This document shows positions 22,165-35,956 of a stretch of DNA of 38,204 nucleotides, in pieces. The position numbers were made by a program, and so were the translations under genes. The notes beneath the pieces were generated by a model. It was given only the letters and a program-made list of their open reading frames with translations. It was not told the DNA's origin and did not search any database. Origin of the DNA: Echinostoma caproni (taxonomy: Eukaryota > Platyhelminthes > Trematoda > Plagiorchiida > Echinostomatidae); contig UZAN01041182.1 in the NCBI GenBank assembly GCA_900618425.1, forward strand, positions 1-38,204, written 5' to 3'. The number at the start of each line of letters is the position of its first letter. Position 1 is the first letter of the stretch.

Positions 22165-23166
22165 AAAGCTAAAGCCCGAACGAACTGCTTTGGTTGCACA
22201 GGGGGATNTTTGATAGCTAGCTCCTCGGCTGTGCATAGAATGATAAACTGAAGGTGTTTTCGCAAAGATGATGGCGTGTGGTAAATGATGCGGAAAGCCT
22301 GATCAACATTGATAATGTGCCGTGTCTCCAGTATATGTTGAAAGATAGCACTTTTCGCCGTCCTAGTTTCACCGTGTCTTAACCAGCTGGGGTAACGTTC
22401 TCGAACCTCTTCGATAGCTGCCTGTTAGTTCGGTCGATGTGGCTCGCTCCACAGGAGCAAGTGAACGCGTGAAGGCACACGGATGCGGCTTAGGGGGTAC
22501 TTTATCTTTAAGGTGGAGCCGTATTGCTGACGACGTAGTGAAATTCATACGCAGTTCGGCTGCTGTAAACGTTTGACGCAAGGATCGATTGATCCGTCAA
22601 GTAAGCCACTCAGCTGTGTTATCATTGTAGTTGCAAACAGAGTGGTTTCTTGGTGATTGTGTGCTCAACCGGTCGCTTGGGTATTTCCGTTAGATGTTTA
22701 CCTATGAAATTATCTGAATAACCGTTCCTTCGACATAAGTTTTTGATGTGTTCAAGTTCTTCGGCTACGGCATCAGGAGAGCAAATTTTCCGTGCTCTCA
22801 TAGCTATGCAGCTCGACAAATTTACCTTTTGTTTCAATGGCACAAAGCTATTGAAATTCACATATTATCCCGTCCATGTAGGTTTCCTGTATACTCTTCT
22901 CTGGATAGTTCCATCTGGGTTTCGTATAAGTAGAACGTCCAGGAATGGGATTCAGTCATTGTACTCTTTTTCGATAGTGAATTTGATTTAATTGTGGCTT
23001 TCGTCGAAAGTCCTGTCTACAGACTCAGTGTTGGTTGTTTGATTTGTTGTGAAGAGTAGATCATCCACGTATCGGCGGTACACACTAAATTTATGTACGG
23101 TGTCTTGTAAGATTGTACTCTCGAGTTCCCCCTTGAATATGTCCGTCAACAATGATTCCAGCGGAG
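22165..23166 (-). mobile_element. Penelope-like retroelement remnant: reverse transcriptase C-terminal part and GIY-YIG domain
   Basis: Read on the minus strand. The first frame (down to 22988) has SLLTDIFKGELE, then the catalytic box YRRYVDDLLF with the YVDD aspartates intact. After an in-frame stop the next frame gives PFLDVLLIR and VYRKPTWTG, a further stop, YVNFNSFVPLKQK and RARKICS, then the NGYSDNFIGKHL segment (22622-22861). The C-terminal part contains CSCGASHIDRTNRQLSKRF (the YIGRT motif is altered to HIDRT), followed after a frameshift by KSAIFQHILETRHIINVDQA and QPKQFVRALALP. This order is diagnostic of PLEs. The 5' part of RT is missing: the copy starts just before the SPLSPLL-like motif, where the inverted arm begins. 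Several stops and frameshifts plus an ambiguous base at 22208 make it non-functional. Confidence 0.87.
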
Positions 23167-23316
23167 TATCAGGTAAACACTCAGCATACGTTCTGTACTT
23201 AGTTTGATGCAATCCAAATCAGATCGACGAACCCAAATAACCGTATATAATTTTAATGGTCCGTTGATGAATTCATCGAAAAACAGATTGTTTCTCCTAC
23301 CGGACTTTGTTTTCAA
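23167..23316. repeat. right arm of inverted repeat flanking the minus-strand PLE
   Basis: Inverted partner of 21945-22096. On the PLE strand this arm lies directly 5' of the RT remnant and replaces the expected upstream RT sequence, so the element looks 5'-truncated with an inverted terminal segment attached. Confidence 0.75.
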
Positions 23317-23918
23317 GTGAAAGTGAAATTTTATGCACCAAACGGACTGAATCGTACTGTTGGTGATAAGTTATTAAGTATTTGGCTTCTTGGCTGAGAT
23401 AGGGGAACAATGAAGGTAAAATAATTGTTTTAGCTGCGTTCTACATTGCAACTGATATACACTATCAGGAAATCATACCTGAAATTAAAACTGGATTCGC
23501 AAATGCCACCGATATCCCTGGTATCACTAATGATCCCAATCAAAGCCAAACATCTAGTTGATTTAATCAGTCATGATTTTAGTCTCGGAACTCAGTTCAT
23601 TCAACGTGAATAAATCTTGAGCAGTAAGTGTTTTTCATCCAGGGATAGTCTTATCACTCAGTAATATCTGCCAATAATGACTGATTATTATTACCACTAA
23701 GTTATGGTAATCATTTCAAACAATTTGTTCTTATGAGTAACTGCCACTAAAACTTAAAAATATGATGAACGTCGTGATACAAACTTTTTCAAAGGTAAAC
23801 GATACGCTAACTATTTTAAGTTAATCAACTTGTAAACACTGATATGGTTTGACGAAACCCCGTTCTCCACAGGCAACTGATTCACATCTGTTAGTACAAA
23901 CATAAGTGTGGGACTGTA

Positions 23919-24221
23919 TTGGTAGGAAATGTAAAAGCACCTTATAGCATGAATTCGATGACCTATCAAACCCAGTTGATTGTATGCGTACATGAATCGG
24001 CCGGGTGTACGGTCACTATCCTGAAGTGTGACGGCACACATACAACTGATCGACAGGTGCTTGATCAAATTGGGTCCACATCCGGTGACCTGTTCATCGT
24101 GGTAGTGAATGAATCAGTGCACGCAGGTATGCCTAGTAGTTGCGGGTCGACATACGAGAATGAACTCGCCAGGATTGTGTGTCTATACATCGCTCAGAGT
24201 ATATGCCTGTCGCTCTTCTGA
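23919..24221 (+). other. GC-elevated 100-codon open frame, unassigned
   Basis: The frame lies in a sharp GC island (33 of 60 G+C at 24001-24060; 31 of 60 at 24121-24180) between AT-rich flanks. The translation is rich in Cys, Thr and Val (for example CDGTHTTDRQVLDQIG and DLFIVVVNESVHAGMP). An opposing minus frame covers 23811-24068. I recognise no family and see no clear acceptor upstream. It could be an exon, a decayed mobile element piece, or composition-driven chance. Confidence 0.25.
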
Positions 24222-24229
24222 TTGGAGCT

Positions 24230-27200
24230 CTAGTGCTTCGCAAAAATGCATGCTCGGGTGTGATCATATTTAACTGTGAGTTTCGGATGACGTGATTTAC
24301 GAAAGAACTCAAAGTGAAGCACGTGGCCTGAGGGAGCTCGAAACAGTTTGTCGTTGAACTTCGTCCATATCACTGCTACCTATTCGTGATCCCTGATCAA
24401 AATGCCAGCTTTAAAGTAAGTTTAACCTTCGTTTACCTCGATCGTGTCCTTCAAAATTTCTTTTCTGAAACAAAAATAAAGAAGTAATCAACCAAATTTT
24501 ACCTAAACATTCAGGAAACTTATCCACTCAATTAAACCAACTCTCAATTTCTTGCTTTCAAAATGTCTCATACACTTCTTAAATCAATCGTTCTTTCTGA
24601 TAAAGACAAAACTCATGATCATTCGTTTTGCTCGATGTGCATAAAATATTGGCAAAAACTACAGTAAACAAATGATCGAATGGAGATTTATCCTGAGGTT
24701 CAATGAATAACCTATGGACCTTAGGAGTTGTATGGTGCAATGAAGTACTAGGGACGGTGAAAAAGAACACGAACAGAAATTTTAAAAGTCTGGACGTTTG
24801 CAATCTGAACCGGATGAAACTCAGTCTGTTGATTATTTCTATTTTCGTACCTCTAAAACTTCTTATCTTGTGACGTCCGAAATGTGTGAACGCTTGCGTT
24901 TTCTTTATCAATTGGCAGTATCAGCGCTCTGCTCGGATGTAGATATCAGGAACGAGCATGTACACAAATGCTTTTGAGTGCAAAACAGAGCAAGGTGAAC
25001 AAATGCAATGGTCGAACCCGTGATGCACTTGCTGAATTCCTTGTTCACAAGAATAATGATATTACTGAACAATTTACCAAATCGTCATACAGCCAAATTC
25101 CTCCAGTCTGAATGACATTTTTACATCGACCATAAAATCCTCTATTGAAGCACTGTTATTCCTTATCCAGTGCGCAATTTAGACCACTTCGCTACAGCTT
25201 TCCTTACTAATTAGGTGATTTTGTTTGTTATCCTCTGTAACTATTTGTTTTCTTTTCACTCCAACGCGCAGTGGAATTCTTACCAAAAATTCGCTGGTTA
25301 AGATGTTCTTATGGTTATTGGATTTGTTATGCCAACCGTAGATAAAAAGGTGAATGTTTTAATGGTGTGGCACTATCGATGAAACAATTCAAACCGGAAG
25401 TTTAGATGATCTCGTTCGTTTTCATAAGTGACTGTTTGACCTCATTCGTCAGACGTGTTTTTAATTTGCTAAGCTGAATTCCCAATTTTCAAGTCAAACA
25501 AACAACTACTAGTTGAAAAGTTTATTGATTTGCGTCAAAGTGAATAACTTTTATAAGAAAACCTCGATCTAAGACAGTAATAACGATGTTTTCCCAAAGA
25601 ATCAAGCTCTATGCTAGAAGAAACTATACGCTTGCAACCGGAGTGTTTTAATTTGGAGAACGCAAAGTGAATTAAATGTAAATTATTGAAATAATCCTCA
25701 CATACCTCTAAGTACAGAGTGACACCAAATCCTGCCGAATTGAAAAGGGAATAGATGTCGAAAATTCAGTTTTTTATCAATAGCGAATATTGAACCCAAT
25801 GTCCTAATGACATTTTGCAAATTGTTTATTTCATCCGACTCGATTAGTTTTTAAACATTTTTGTATAAATGATGCATTATTTTGGTCACCATCTGTGGAC
25901 AACATTCTAGACGAATCCCGTTGCGGAACCCTGAAGAAATCCTGATTCGGAACCGACTGTGCAATATATGTTTCGTTAGTAAAATAATTGATGATCAGTT
26001 TCGTCAAATGTTTCAAGCCAACACGCCGTAAAATACTGAATAATTAGCATGGAAGCTATTGTATTTTGAGGCCATACGCTCGTGAATAAGGCAACTAGAA
26101 ACACGTTGTTCCGGGGGAGAAGTCTCTTTGATTTTTTCAACATTACTTTGACCTCTAAAAAAGAACTAGCAGTGATATCCTCCACCTTTTGAGGATTTCA
26201 TGAGACATTTTAGTTCAGCCATAAGTTAAGTGTGTAAATGACAATCAGACAAAACTACCAAATGATATTTCATTTCATATTTCGCAAGCCGTTAAGATGC
26301 TGTCGGAAACCATGCAGTTATTTGAAATCGGAACCAATCAATTTTTCTGTTATTTGTGTCAAATTTATCTTCGTGATTGATCATAGTGTGATGGTTCATA
26401 AATGGTTATTAGTCGATTGACAAAACAATTGACTCATACGATCAGCTGTTATCACCATGCAATATCTGCCTAAATCAACGTTCCAACGTCGATAATAAAA
26501 ACTGCTTTCAATAAGCCGTTGGAGTGGGAGGGGTTTGAAACCTTTCAGGATCAGAAACGCAGCGTTTATCCTGAATAAAAATATCAATTCTAAAATAGTT
26601 CACAGATATTACGCACATGCCAAATACCGACAGTTTTCTTTTATTTTTTTGGTGGAGGAGTATTCTATATGATTAATGATCAGAGTTGATCTGAGTAATG
26701 TAATGATAGTTCAACCAACTTCATCTACTCGAATATTGCACATTTCTACTGAACTTGCTTTAATCCCTTAGGTTGATCGTCTCGCTGATGAAATTGAATC
26801 CGATTGACAAAATTCTTTATGATTGATTTGAAACCGTGACTATTTAAAAAATTCCACAAAACACATAATAGCAGTATTGCCTTGTATTCAGGCGCATTAA
26901 TAGGTGATAAATTTTTCAAGTCGGAGGTAGGCAATCAAAAGCAATCAACTATCTCATCCTAAATGCAGATGAGACCGTAAGCATTTGTAACCACAGACCT
27001 CTTCTGGTGATTGCAGAGACGATTCCTATGAGGGCCTAAACTTCTTTGGCCCATCCCATCTTATCCAACACGCTTGCAACCACTTGAGTATTTGAATTCG
27101 TATTTGATTTCACGCGCACATACACGTACACAACGCCAATCGGACTCAGATTTTACCCACGGGGATCATAGAATTTCGTTCACCTCAGTGGTAACCTTAG

Positions 27201-30200
27201 GTACAATCATGATTGTGTTGGCATGGCTACAATTAACTGCAAATGGGCTTCATCGCCTAGCCGTTTTTCTGAATGCTGCCTCAGTCAAATGGGGAAATAA
27301 ATTTGTCATTTAGTTGATTGCATTTTGGTTGCTGTAGACGATGGCAGTCAGGTTGACGTTGGAATAAAATTATAATAAACCTCATAAAACTACACAACTC
27401 TTCAAAATCTCATAATTACATAATCAGGTCTTCTCTACAAATGTTTAAATTCCTATCTTTATAACCGTACGTCACTAACATTTGAGAATTGTACGTTTGT
27501 GAAAAATAAAGGACCTTCACTATAATAAGACGGACATGTAAAATAATGATGAATAATAATCAAAACTGTTTGAAATATGTGTTTGTGTGGCAGAACTTTG
27601 TGTTGTAAATAGCAGATAGGATTATCTCCGTAGTCACAAGGGCCTGCTACTCGCTAATGGAAAGAGGCAAACCAAACTTAGGAACCTAAAGCAGTGAACC
27701 ACAAACAGTGAATTTGCTTTGGAGAGGCTCTAACTTCGGACCTTAGCGCCCAGGACACACCGATGACAGTCATTTTAAACCTTGGACCTCAACACTAAGT
27801 AAGGAAGACCAACGCACAGTTATAACACAAGTCAGTATTGACCCGATCTATCAGCTCAATTACCAACTGTGAATATATGTCATTAAGGATAATCACAAAA
27901 CGAACTATTCCATAAAATTTGAAACGGGAAAAAAGAAAACTATTTGTAGTAGTATTACTATGATAAAAGACATTTTACAAGAAAACAATAGGTACTCGGG
28001 GAACAACAAGTTTTTCTGAAAGGAAAACAAATCATGCTATTTGAAAAGTTCGAGGATCTGCACTCTAAATAATGAAGAGTTCTACGGTTAGTCCAATCTT
28101 CATCTTTATCATAGTTTATCAATAGAACGCACGAACTCAGTATGCAATAACAACCACTATGGTACCTTTTTCATTAGAACTTTTGAAGAGACCGCGCACT
28201 GGACTATGGAAACCTGGAATTGTACAAAATTGACCTGGGTGTAATAAATAACAGGCCAGGGAGAGGTTCCATCTGTTTTCAGTAACTGAGTTCGGACCAA
28301 ATCTGCATAAAAATGATCAGGAATTGTGCCTTTTTATCCCGAATCATCAGCTGTGTCCAAAGTAAAAGCTGTTATCATCACCAAGCATCGTAGTTCGCCC
28401 GCAAAGCCATGAACACACTTCTGTTATCAACCTCCCCGTGTTTCAACGTCTAAAGCCAATTTCCAAAGACTGATCTGGTCAACGAAATGTAAATGCTTTG
28501 TTATATGGATAGACCAACCGCGGGATATTTAGCCACAAAATTTTGCCATTGAAGATGGATCCTCACCCACCTCAGGGAAAAACTCTTGCCCTAATTTTTT
28601 CTCTCATTTATTAAAGTGCAGAATTTCTCATACGGTATTTTTTTGTTTACAATTATTTTACCTATCCACTGTAAAACTCGTAAACTGCTGAAAATTCACC
28701 TTTTGAGTGCATAAAGCTTTTATTGACTTGACTTTGCGGTCTTTATGGAGACTTTTAAAGCTTCATGAGCCCTGAATAACACCAAATGATTCCAAGCATT
28801 CATTTGTTAATAGAAAGCATTAAGAAATTCAAGAATTCAAATTTCATAGTGTACTCACTTTTGAATCTGGAAGCTAAATTAAACAGACCCGATTCAGGAA
28901 CAGCCAGAAAGCGTATTATTATCGTTGGAATCCTCTAGTATCCCATACAAAAATCGTTACTTGTATTCGCGAAATGAAAGCAACGCACTATGAATATCGG
29001 CATATTTGACTTTTAGATGTTATTACGGTCCGCTTTCTTGAGCGTCAATCACATAGGTAATGCTGAAGTAAACACCCAGGTAGACATCTCTGTTGAACTT
29101 CTCCAGCCTACTTCGTCTCTTCTCGATTGAATATCCAAAGTGAGCCATAGGTTGGGGGTAAGCGCTCAATAAGAACGATTTGCACTTTCTTCAAATTAAG
29201 AGGCAGCGTGACAACCCGAAACAAATACTTCATTTTATATTGCATTTTCACATTTATGCAGTCTCTGGATGGGTTTAGTCTAATGTTTAAATCATTCAAT
29301 TACACCCTCCCTTACTAGCAGTTTAGACTTGAATGTAAGCGACTTTAAAAAATTTCCAGCGTAAAACAAAAAGGTAAACATCACACTGGTAGATACTTTT
29401 CGAGTACAAAGATCATGTAACATCTAGGCTATGCAACATAAGTAATTATTATTACAAGCTAAACCTAACTTGCGTTATTGCGAATGTCTATTTGCGGCCT
29501 TGGACCGAGAGAAAAGGTGAAACCATTTCTTTTCGAGGCATTATTTGGAAAACCAAAATTGAAAGATAATGCAATCTATTAGGATTACTGGGTCTAGAAT
29601 TGAGAAGAAAAAAGTCTGTTGTGTAGCTCAAGGTCAATGGATCACATCATCGATGTGGGGAATAAAACTTACATCTACGTTTGTGCTAGGTCACAAGTAT
29701 ACAACGAGAGACGGCTATTGCTTATGTTGAAAATTTTCAGGAAATAAATGAAACGAAATTTGCTTTTATCCAAAAATGATAGCTCATATTGACATCTTAC
29801 AGGAAAACTTCGTTTAGTGATCGCACCTCCTGTGGGCGAGGTACTATTTTATGACCGATTCAGAAAGCTCTAAAATTAGCTTATGTTTGGTCACCACATA
29901 ACATGGAACGCTTTTTAGTCACACACACTCCCTATCAAATTTCCTTTTGTCAAAATAGATCTCACAGAACAGCGGGAGTATAAAGAGACCGTGGAATGAT
30001 ACTCGCTCTAGACGTTCTCGTCAAATTCATGATTATTCAGTTTCCAAAATAGTTTCATGCATGGCACCATCACCAGTCTAATGACAGCTTGACAACAAAT
30101 GATTGGCATTGCTTTGACAAATATGACGTTTCGTGAATTAGTTGAAATGATGCATTCAGCACATTCTCAACGCATCAGCTGACATTGAATTTAAAGAATA

Positions 30201-33164
30201 CTTACTAGGAAAAAAACGTAAGTAGCACTGCTTGAATCGGTTCTGAGGTAGCTTCTCTTTCCCTCTCGATGGATCGAAATGCGAAAACCTGAATCCTCGC
30301 TCTGGGAGAATGCATTGACTAACTTGGTGCACGAATCAAACAAACGGTACTTATAGTAGGAGCTGGTTTTCAAAGTATTTCCCTAAAATATTTTCAGCTT
30401 AAGAACACAGTGAATCCCAACTTGAAGGAAATCTAATGGGCTTGAAATGCTCCATCACTGTCAAACAGTTTCTTCAAACGAAAAGAAGACAGCCCAGTAA
30501 ATTTGCACAGTTTATATCCGAAAAGGTTTCCGGGGAATGATACAGATTATATAGGATAATACTGTAAAAATCATGATCCAAATACCGGTTATCTATTCCC
30601 TGTCCATGTTTATATCAATAATAAGTTAAGGAGATAAACAGTTCTTCCTGATTACAAATATTAGGCATTCATCATTGTAATGCTATCGCTTCAGTAAACT
30701 GTAGCAGACGTGAATTGGAAGCTAAGGGAATTCGAGACGTGTGCATCCACTCACTGTGGGACTTGTTCACTCACTCTTTAATTTATCAGCCCATTCACCC
30801 TAGGTAGACAGGTGAACACCCACACGAAAACAGCTGCAGTAGGTGTGATTTGGCGTGATCTGGTAATAGCCGTTCCACTCGCGGAACTGATATCTTTGGC
30901 AAGGTGGTGACACGAGAAATTCAGCAGAATTCTAACGCTCTATTTGAGGCGGCGTGCGCAGAGGTCGTCAATGCTATCACCTGTAAATGATAACCACAGG
31001 AAAGCCTTACATTTAGGATGTGTGACTGGCTGTTCTTTTCTCACATGCTTCTGATTGTATCTAGTAGTAACTGCTAGTGAGTAACCACATAGCACTAACA
31101 CCTCGTTGTGCGGTCTTACTTCTGTAGCTTTGTTCTTCGATAACCATAAAACAGGATACTCCCCCAAAATGCTGAGAACTGAATGAACTGTATTCTAAAC
31201 TGAATAAATCAACATGGCTTGTGCCCGTGTCCACCGATTGGCTTCATTTGATTCTTAGTTCTGTTTGAGCTAGATACGGTTGACTACCTGTTTTTCTGAC
31301 CGCATTTACCGAAAAAAAACAAGATGAATCTGAATCAGTTTATTTTCAAAATTAAAATATCCCATTTAAAGACTAAGATAATTCGCACATATAACTGAGT
31401 GCACAGCAGAGATGAAAGCACTTTTGTAGATAAAATTTAAACGAATATTCCGCCGATCATCAGCACTTGTCAGACCCCAACTGAGTAACATTGAAATATG
31501 TGAATCTCAACTTACAATTTTTTAGCTTTTTTCATTTGATCTTTGTATGGTGAACTTCAGTTCCTGAAGGTGTTTGATACTAGAACTGGGTCATACTTAT
31601 TATTGTTTACGCAGTATTCTAGCTGAGAATAAGTATGCTGCTTTTCTCCAGGCGCCCAGCGAATGACGACAAAACAAGTTTTTCTGTCCAAACAAAATGT
31701 TTCCGGACACACAGATAGAAGCTGTGCAAACAATTATTCAGATGAATAAACACCTATGAACGAAATGCCTACAAGTGACCCATCGTAAAACATACGAACA
31801 AATGTTCATTGACTGTTGAGGAACCCCGTATTCAAATCAGAGAGCAAGTGGGATCCAAATGTTTGAACATTCAAATTGCTCGCCCGTTTCCGTCGTAAAC
31901 GTCTATCTGTAATTAGCCATCCATTGTGTTGTATTGACATGATTATAAAATAATAACAGTATGAAATTGTTTGTGTGTTTGTTCTCAAAGGAATTATTTT
32001 CCTGAATACTAGCTAACGACACCTTCATTTAATCGAAATCTGCTCTAAAAAATAATTAAGGATATATGTTAGTCACAGTTTTTTAGATCATATTAAACAT
32101 GATGATTGCGTCCTTCAGATGCAACTCCCACATCAGAAGAGCTCTGTGAGTCCGGCTGACTAGGTCAGCTAATGATCTCCGTCATCACATGCTCTCAAGC
32201 TATTTTGCATACGTTTTGTTTGAGGGGTTTGAAATCGGCAATTGGCATCTCTTCACAATGAGCTTATTGTCACCGTTAATTTAGTAAGGTATCACCTTGC
32301 CTAACGATGTTTTAGTCCGCGGGCCTTTGTGAACTTCTTGTCAGGGGATACAAGCAAACAGGCATCGCGCTTCAGAAGCTTTGGGTGACGACTTTTCATG
32401 AGTAAAGACATGAGGCTTCATCAATCGATCCTTGGAAGACTTCGGGCACGGCGGAAGATACCTAAACGTATGATATTGCAAAGTATTAATACTGACCTAA
32501 TCAGTACTGCAGTTGTTTAATGTTTTACAATCGACTTCGACTGTGGTTATGGAAAAATTCTGAACTTTTTAGGATATCGGTCTGTCCTTTTTCTAGGAAC
32601 CTGTGTTACGGTCGATTATTAGCCGTAAGCAGATGTTTTCTTCAATTTCTGACTGATGAGCAATGGGTACCTTTTTGTCTTTTGTGGTCGGTGAACCGCA
32701 AACTTTCTTTGTGAAATTCAAAGTCCGCAGCCTTGAGCTAGGAACAATGTAAAAAGCCAAAGCCTGAGGGACATTATTCCATCAACTAGATATGTTCTTA
32801 TGCTATATGAATTGTATTATTAGTCATGTTACATCCCTGACTCTCTATTGTGATCTTTCTCCTCTGGATCTTTCAAAGACAGCTCAGAATTCCTATATAC
32901 TTGAACCAGTGAAAAGTCCCACTGGATAGCTACACCCAGTCAAAACATAATCGAACTACGATACACACTACAAACTCAATACTTCCTCTCGTAAACTATT
33001 GCGTAAGAACATAAAAATAAGCACTGGTAAATAATATTTCCAACCACTAACCAACTAACTGCTAATACTACTAATACTAACCATATTCATGATCATTGAA
33101 GAGTCCCAGTTACTTATTGATCGCGATTGATAACCCATATTATATATATTTTTATTTCTTTCAG
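24230..33164. other. long AT-rich non-coding stretch
   Basis: About 9 kb with only short open frames (at most 110 codons), none recognisable. The downstream CH-domain gene may extend its 5' introns into this region, because exon 33165-33245 begins inside a codon if its acceptor is real, but I cannot identify an earlier exon. Confidence 0.5.
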
Positions 33165-33245
33165 ACTAACTCCTACCTTTTGGACCGCAATGGACAAGTT
33201 CAAGGCCATGGACAAGGCAAATAACCCTCAAGGCGCTAAACCAAA
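33165..33245 (+). CDS. exon of a CH-domain (smoothelin/cytospin-like) gene, upstream exon
   Basis: An 81-base exon bounded by a pyrimidine-rich acceptor (TTTATTTCTTTCAG ending at 33164) and a consensus donor GTAAGT at 33246. The frame reads LTPTFWTAMDKFKAMDKANN and then PQGAKP. It ends with two bases (AA) of a split codon that the next exon completes as Asn. The upstream boundary is also phase 2, so the exon is frame-preserving. The ATG at 33190 could instead be the start codon if the bases before it are 5' UTR. Its charged Lys/Asp helix-like sequence precedes the CH domain, as in smoothelin-type proteins. Support is the fit of both splice sites and the reading frame to the next exon. Confidence 0.6.
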
Positions 33246-35956
33246 GTAAGTTTCATAATCGATCTATTTGTACTGTCTACTGCAGGCACATGTTCCTTGT
33301 GTGTTTCATCAAGCGGTTTAACTGATTTTCAAGTACTTGTGTGCTATTTTCTTTTGGCATTACTAATTTCTGTCAGTGGCAGTGTAACTTTCAATTTGGT
33401 CATAGCATTTCCGCCAAAGTTGGTTCATGAGGTCCGCGGGGATTTAGACGTTTCGTTGAGAACACAGCTCTTTATTTGTCGCCAGACCAAGCTTTCTAGT
33501 TAAGACAAAATATGTGGATCTCTTTCAACTATCATTGATTGAAACCGACAAAAGAGTTCAGCATTGTAGTAAGTTTTCATCTTTTTTGAAATCAGGCTTT
33601 TAAGTAATGAACTTTTCTACTGTGTGCAAGTGGGAGAGACTGAATGATCTTTCAAAATTGATTAACTTGACAATTAGTTGATAGTCCCGTCAAATATTTA
33701 TTCATAGCAAATGCTCGTTCTGATATCCTTCCGATCCTTATCTTTTCATGTTATAACTATACAGTTCCTAAAACCTTTAACTGTGGTAGATTACGCAGGG
33801 ATGTGCGTTTCTAACTGATTGGTAATGTCACCGAACATTTTAGCGAAGTGAAATACATCAATTTCTCCAATAGCCGATAGCTAGTCTTATGCTATCGAAG
33901 TTTGCAGAAACCTGAAGTTTATTAACCGAAAGCTGTTTAACAAAATCAAAGGTTTTATTGAACCAACTGGATTCAAATCTAATCTGATGTGTTTATAGAT
34001 AGAACTACCGTCCGCGGAAATTTCTCACTGAGTGAAATAATTTACCAGAACGTGAATACTCCCATTGTAGGCTAACAATGAACAAGTGTATTGCTGTCGA
34101 ATGTTTTCTGACTTAGGAGGTCACACGTTTCCCAATGGATGATGATGCACCACGAGCAGTTTTATCGGTGACAACTTACCGATCTTCATTGTACAAATCA
34201 TGTGTACAATCCTTCTACGCAAAGAAGTAGAGCATTTCCTTTGCTTGCATTATTAACCGAATTTTAAACGCCTGCGTTCGATCCATGACCTAAGAGTTCA
34301 CATTGGTTTCATCCACCATTGTACTTCAATGAATGACCTGATAAAGGTCGAATAGACCTAGCCGCCTTTGCAGAATGTGAAGAATCTAACCGCATGGTGA
34401 TGGAAGTACATGGGACTAAAATGGATAGATATGGTCTAAATGTTCATGTCGTCTGTTCACTGAATTATCATCAGAGAGATAAATTTATCAGATCAAAATG
34501 ATCAACAGTCTCGTAGATATCTTTGCACTAGTACTCTGGAAAATGTTCACAAATCTGTCTCACATTAACGCTGGAAACAAACAAGGATGCTGCTCCTATT
34601 AGAACGGACACTAAATTGAAACTAAGGTCACCGAATTGCTCTCACTTTGGGAATTTCATATTTCGGTTGGGTCCACACAGTTCATTTTGAATGGGCAGGA
34701 ATTGTTGGAAAACAAACCATCTTGACAACTTCAATCCTATAGACAGTCATTTCCTGAAAGAAACTAACCTGTCCTGACACTTAACTAAATGTTTACCCAG
34801 TATTTTCTACTTTTCAGCAGCGATCTATGATGCATTTAATCACTGTTGAGTCTGAGTTTATTCAACTGAGTTGGTCCAAATCCTCGACATTACTAGACGT
34901 CACATTATAAATGATCAACATCCATACTATGTACGACAGGTTGCTTCGAAACAGTGCTATTTGTAATGGACTAAGGGTTGATTATTACACTCAAATTTAA
35001 GCAGTCTGAGTCATAAAATACTGGGTGAGAAACCACCAAGTGTGCCATGAACAGGCTGCATGAGGGGGTTCATCTCTCAGAACGAAAGCTGATGCTCTAT
35101 TCTTGGTCATTGGTGCACTATTGCACTAGTTACCGATGAGCCTCGTGTTGTTATTTGTGACACCCTAGGTCGAAATACCCGCTAAAAATCTAATTTTGTT
35201 CTGAGCAAAGTTGAAAATATTCAGTCGTTTTGACGAACCATTTCGATCGGGAAACAGAGTTTTAATATAGCTGTTTGAGGTTCCCCACCAATCTGAGGGT
35301 GGAAATATCGAAAAACAGTACTGACTTTTCTCATAAGAGATATGCATGGATTTGTCAAGGGAAGTGTATTTCTTACACCCGGGTCCCAAATTCAAGTGTT
35401 TTTATGATGAAACACTCTATAAACTTGACTTATCGAAGAAATATTCAAATGATGTTTCCGTAGAATCTCAATTTGTATTGATTTCTGCTGGATTTTCAAG
35501 GGACCACGAGAAAGATCACATGTCATTAAAATAACAAAGAATGTTCATCATGGCTATCGACAATTGAACTGGTTCTGTTCCGAAGTTTAATTGAAATTCG
35601 TCTGTCCGCATGTATACCGTAAGTCTCTTCTACAGGAAGTACACCCTTACAGTAACTGCGTGTGAATGGCACACATTCATAACGTATCCTTCAGAGGCGG
35701 AGTTGGGCTGGTTGATTTATCAACAAACCATTCATTATGGATATGTCAAAATAAAGTTATCTCAATACAGAACTATTGAATAGCTCAGTTTGAAAAAGAA
35801 AACTGTTTTTTATCGGAGTAAAAGCCCTGAGAATCCAAATATTTCATGTTATAACCAAATCTAAAACCGAATGATAATAAGTCATCCATTTTGCCAATAT
35901 GCATTATTTTCACATTTTATACCCTTTTTTATTGGAATCCATAATTCTGATTGCAG
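33246..35956 (+). other. phase-2 intron of the CH-domain gene
   Basis: 2,711 bases from GTAAGT to a TTGCAG acceptor (ending at 35956). It is AT-rich with no recognisable mobile element. Short open frames on both strands (for example 35275-35463 and 35165-35395) are intronic chance frames. Confidence 0.6.

Noticed and set aside
24325..24355. CTGAGGGAGCTCGAAACAGT, a hammerhead-looking core pair with a nearby GTC
   Set aside because: There is no room for a stem II loop between the two cores, and the first core lacks the conserved final A.
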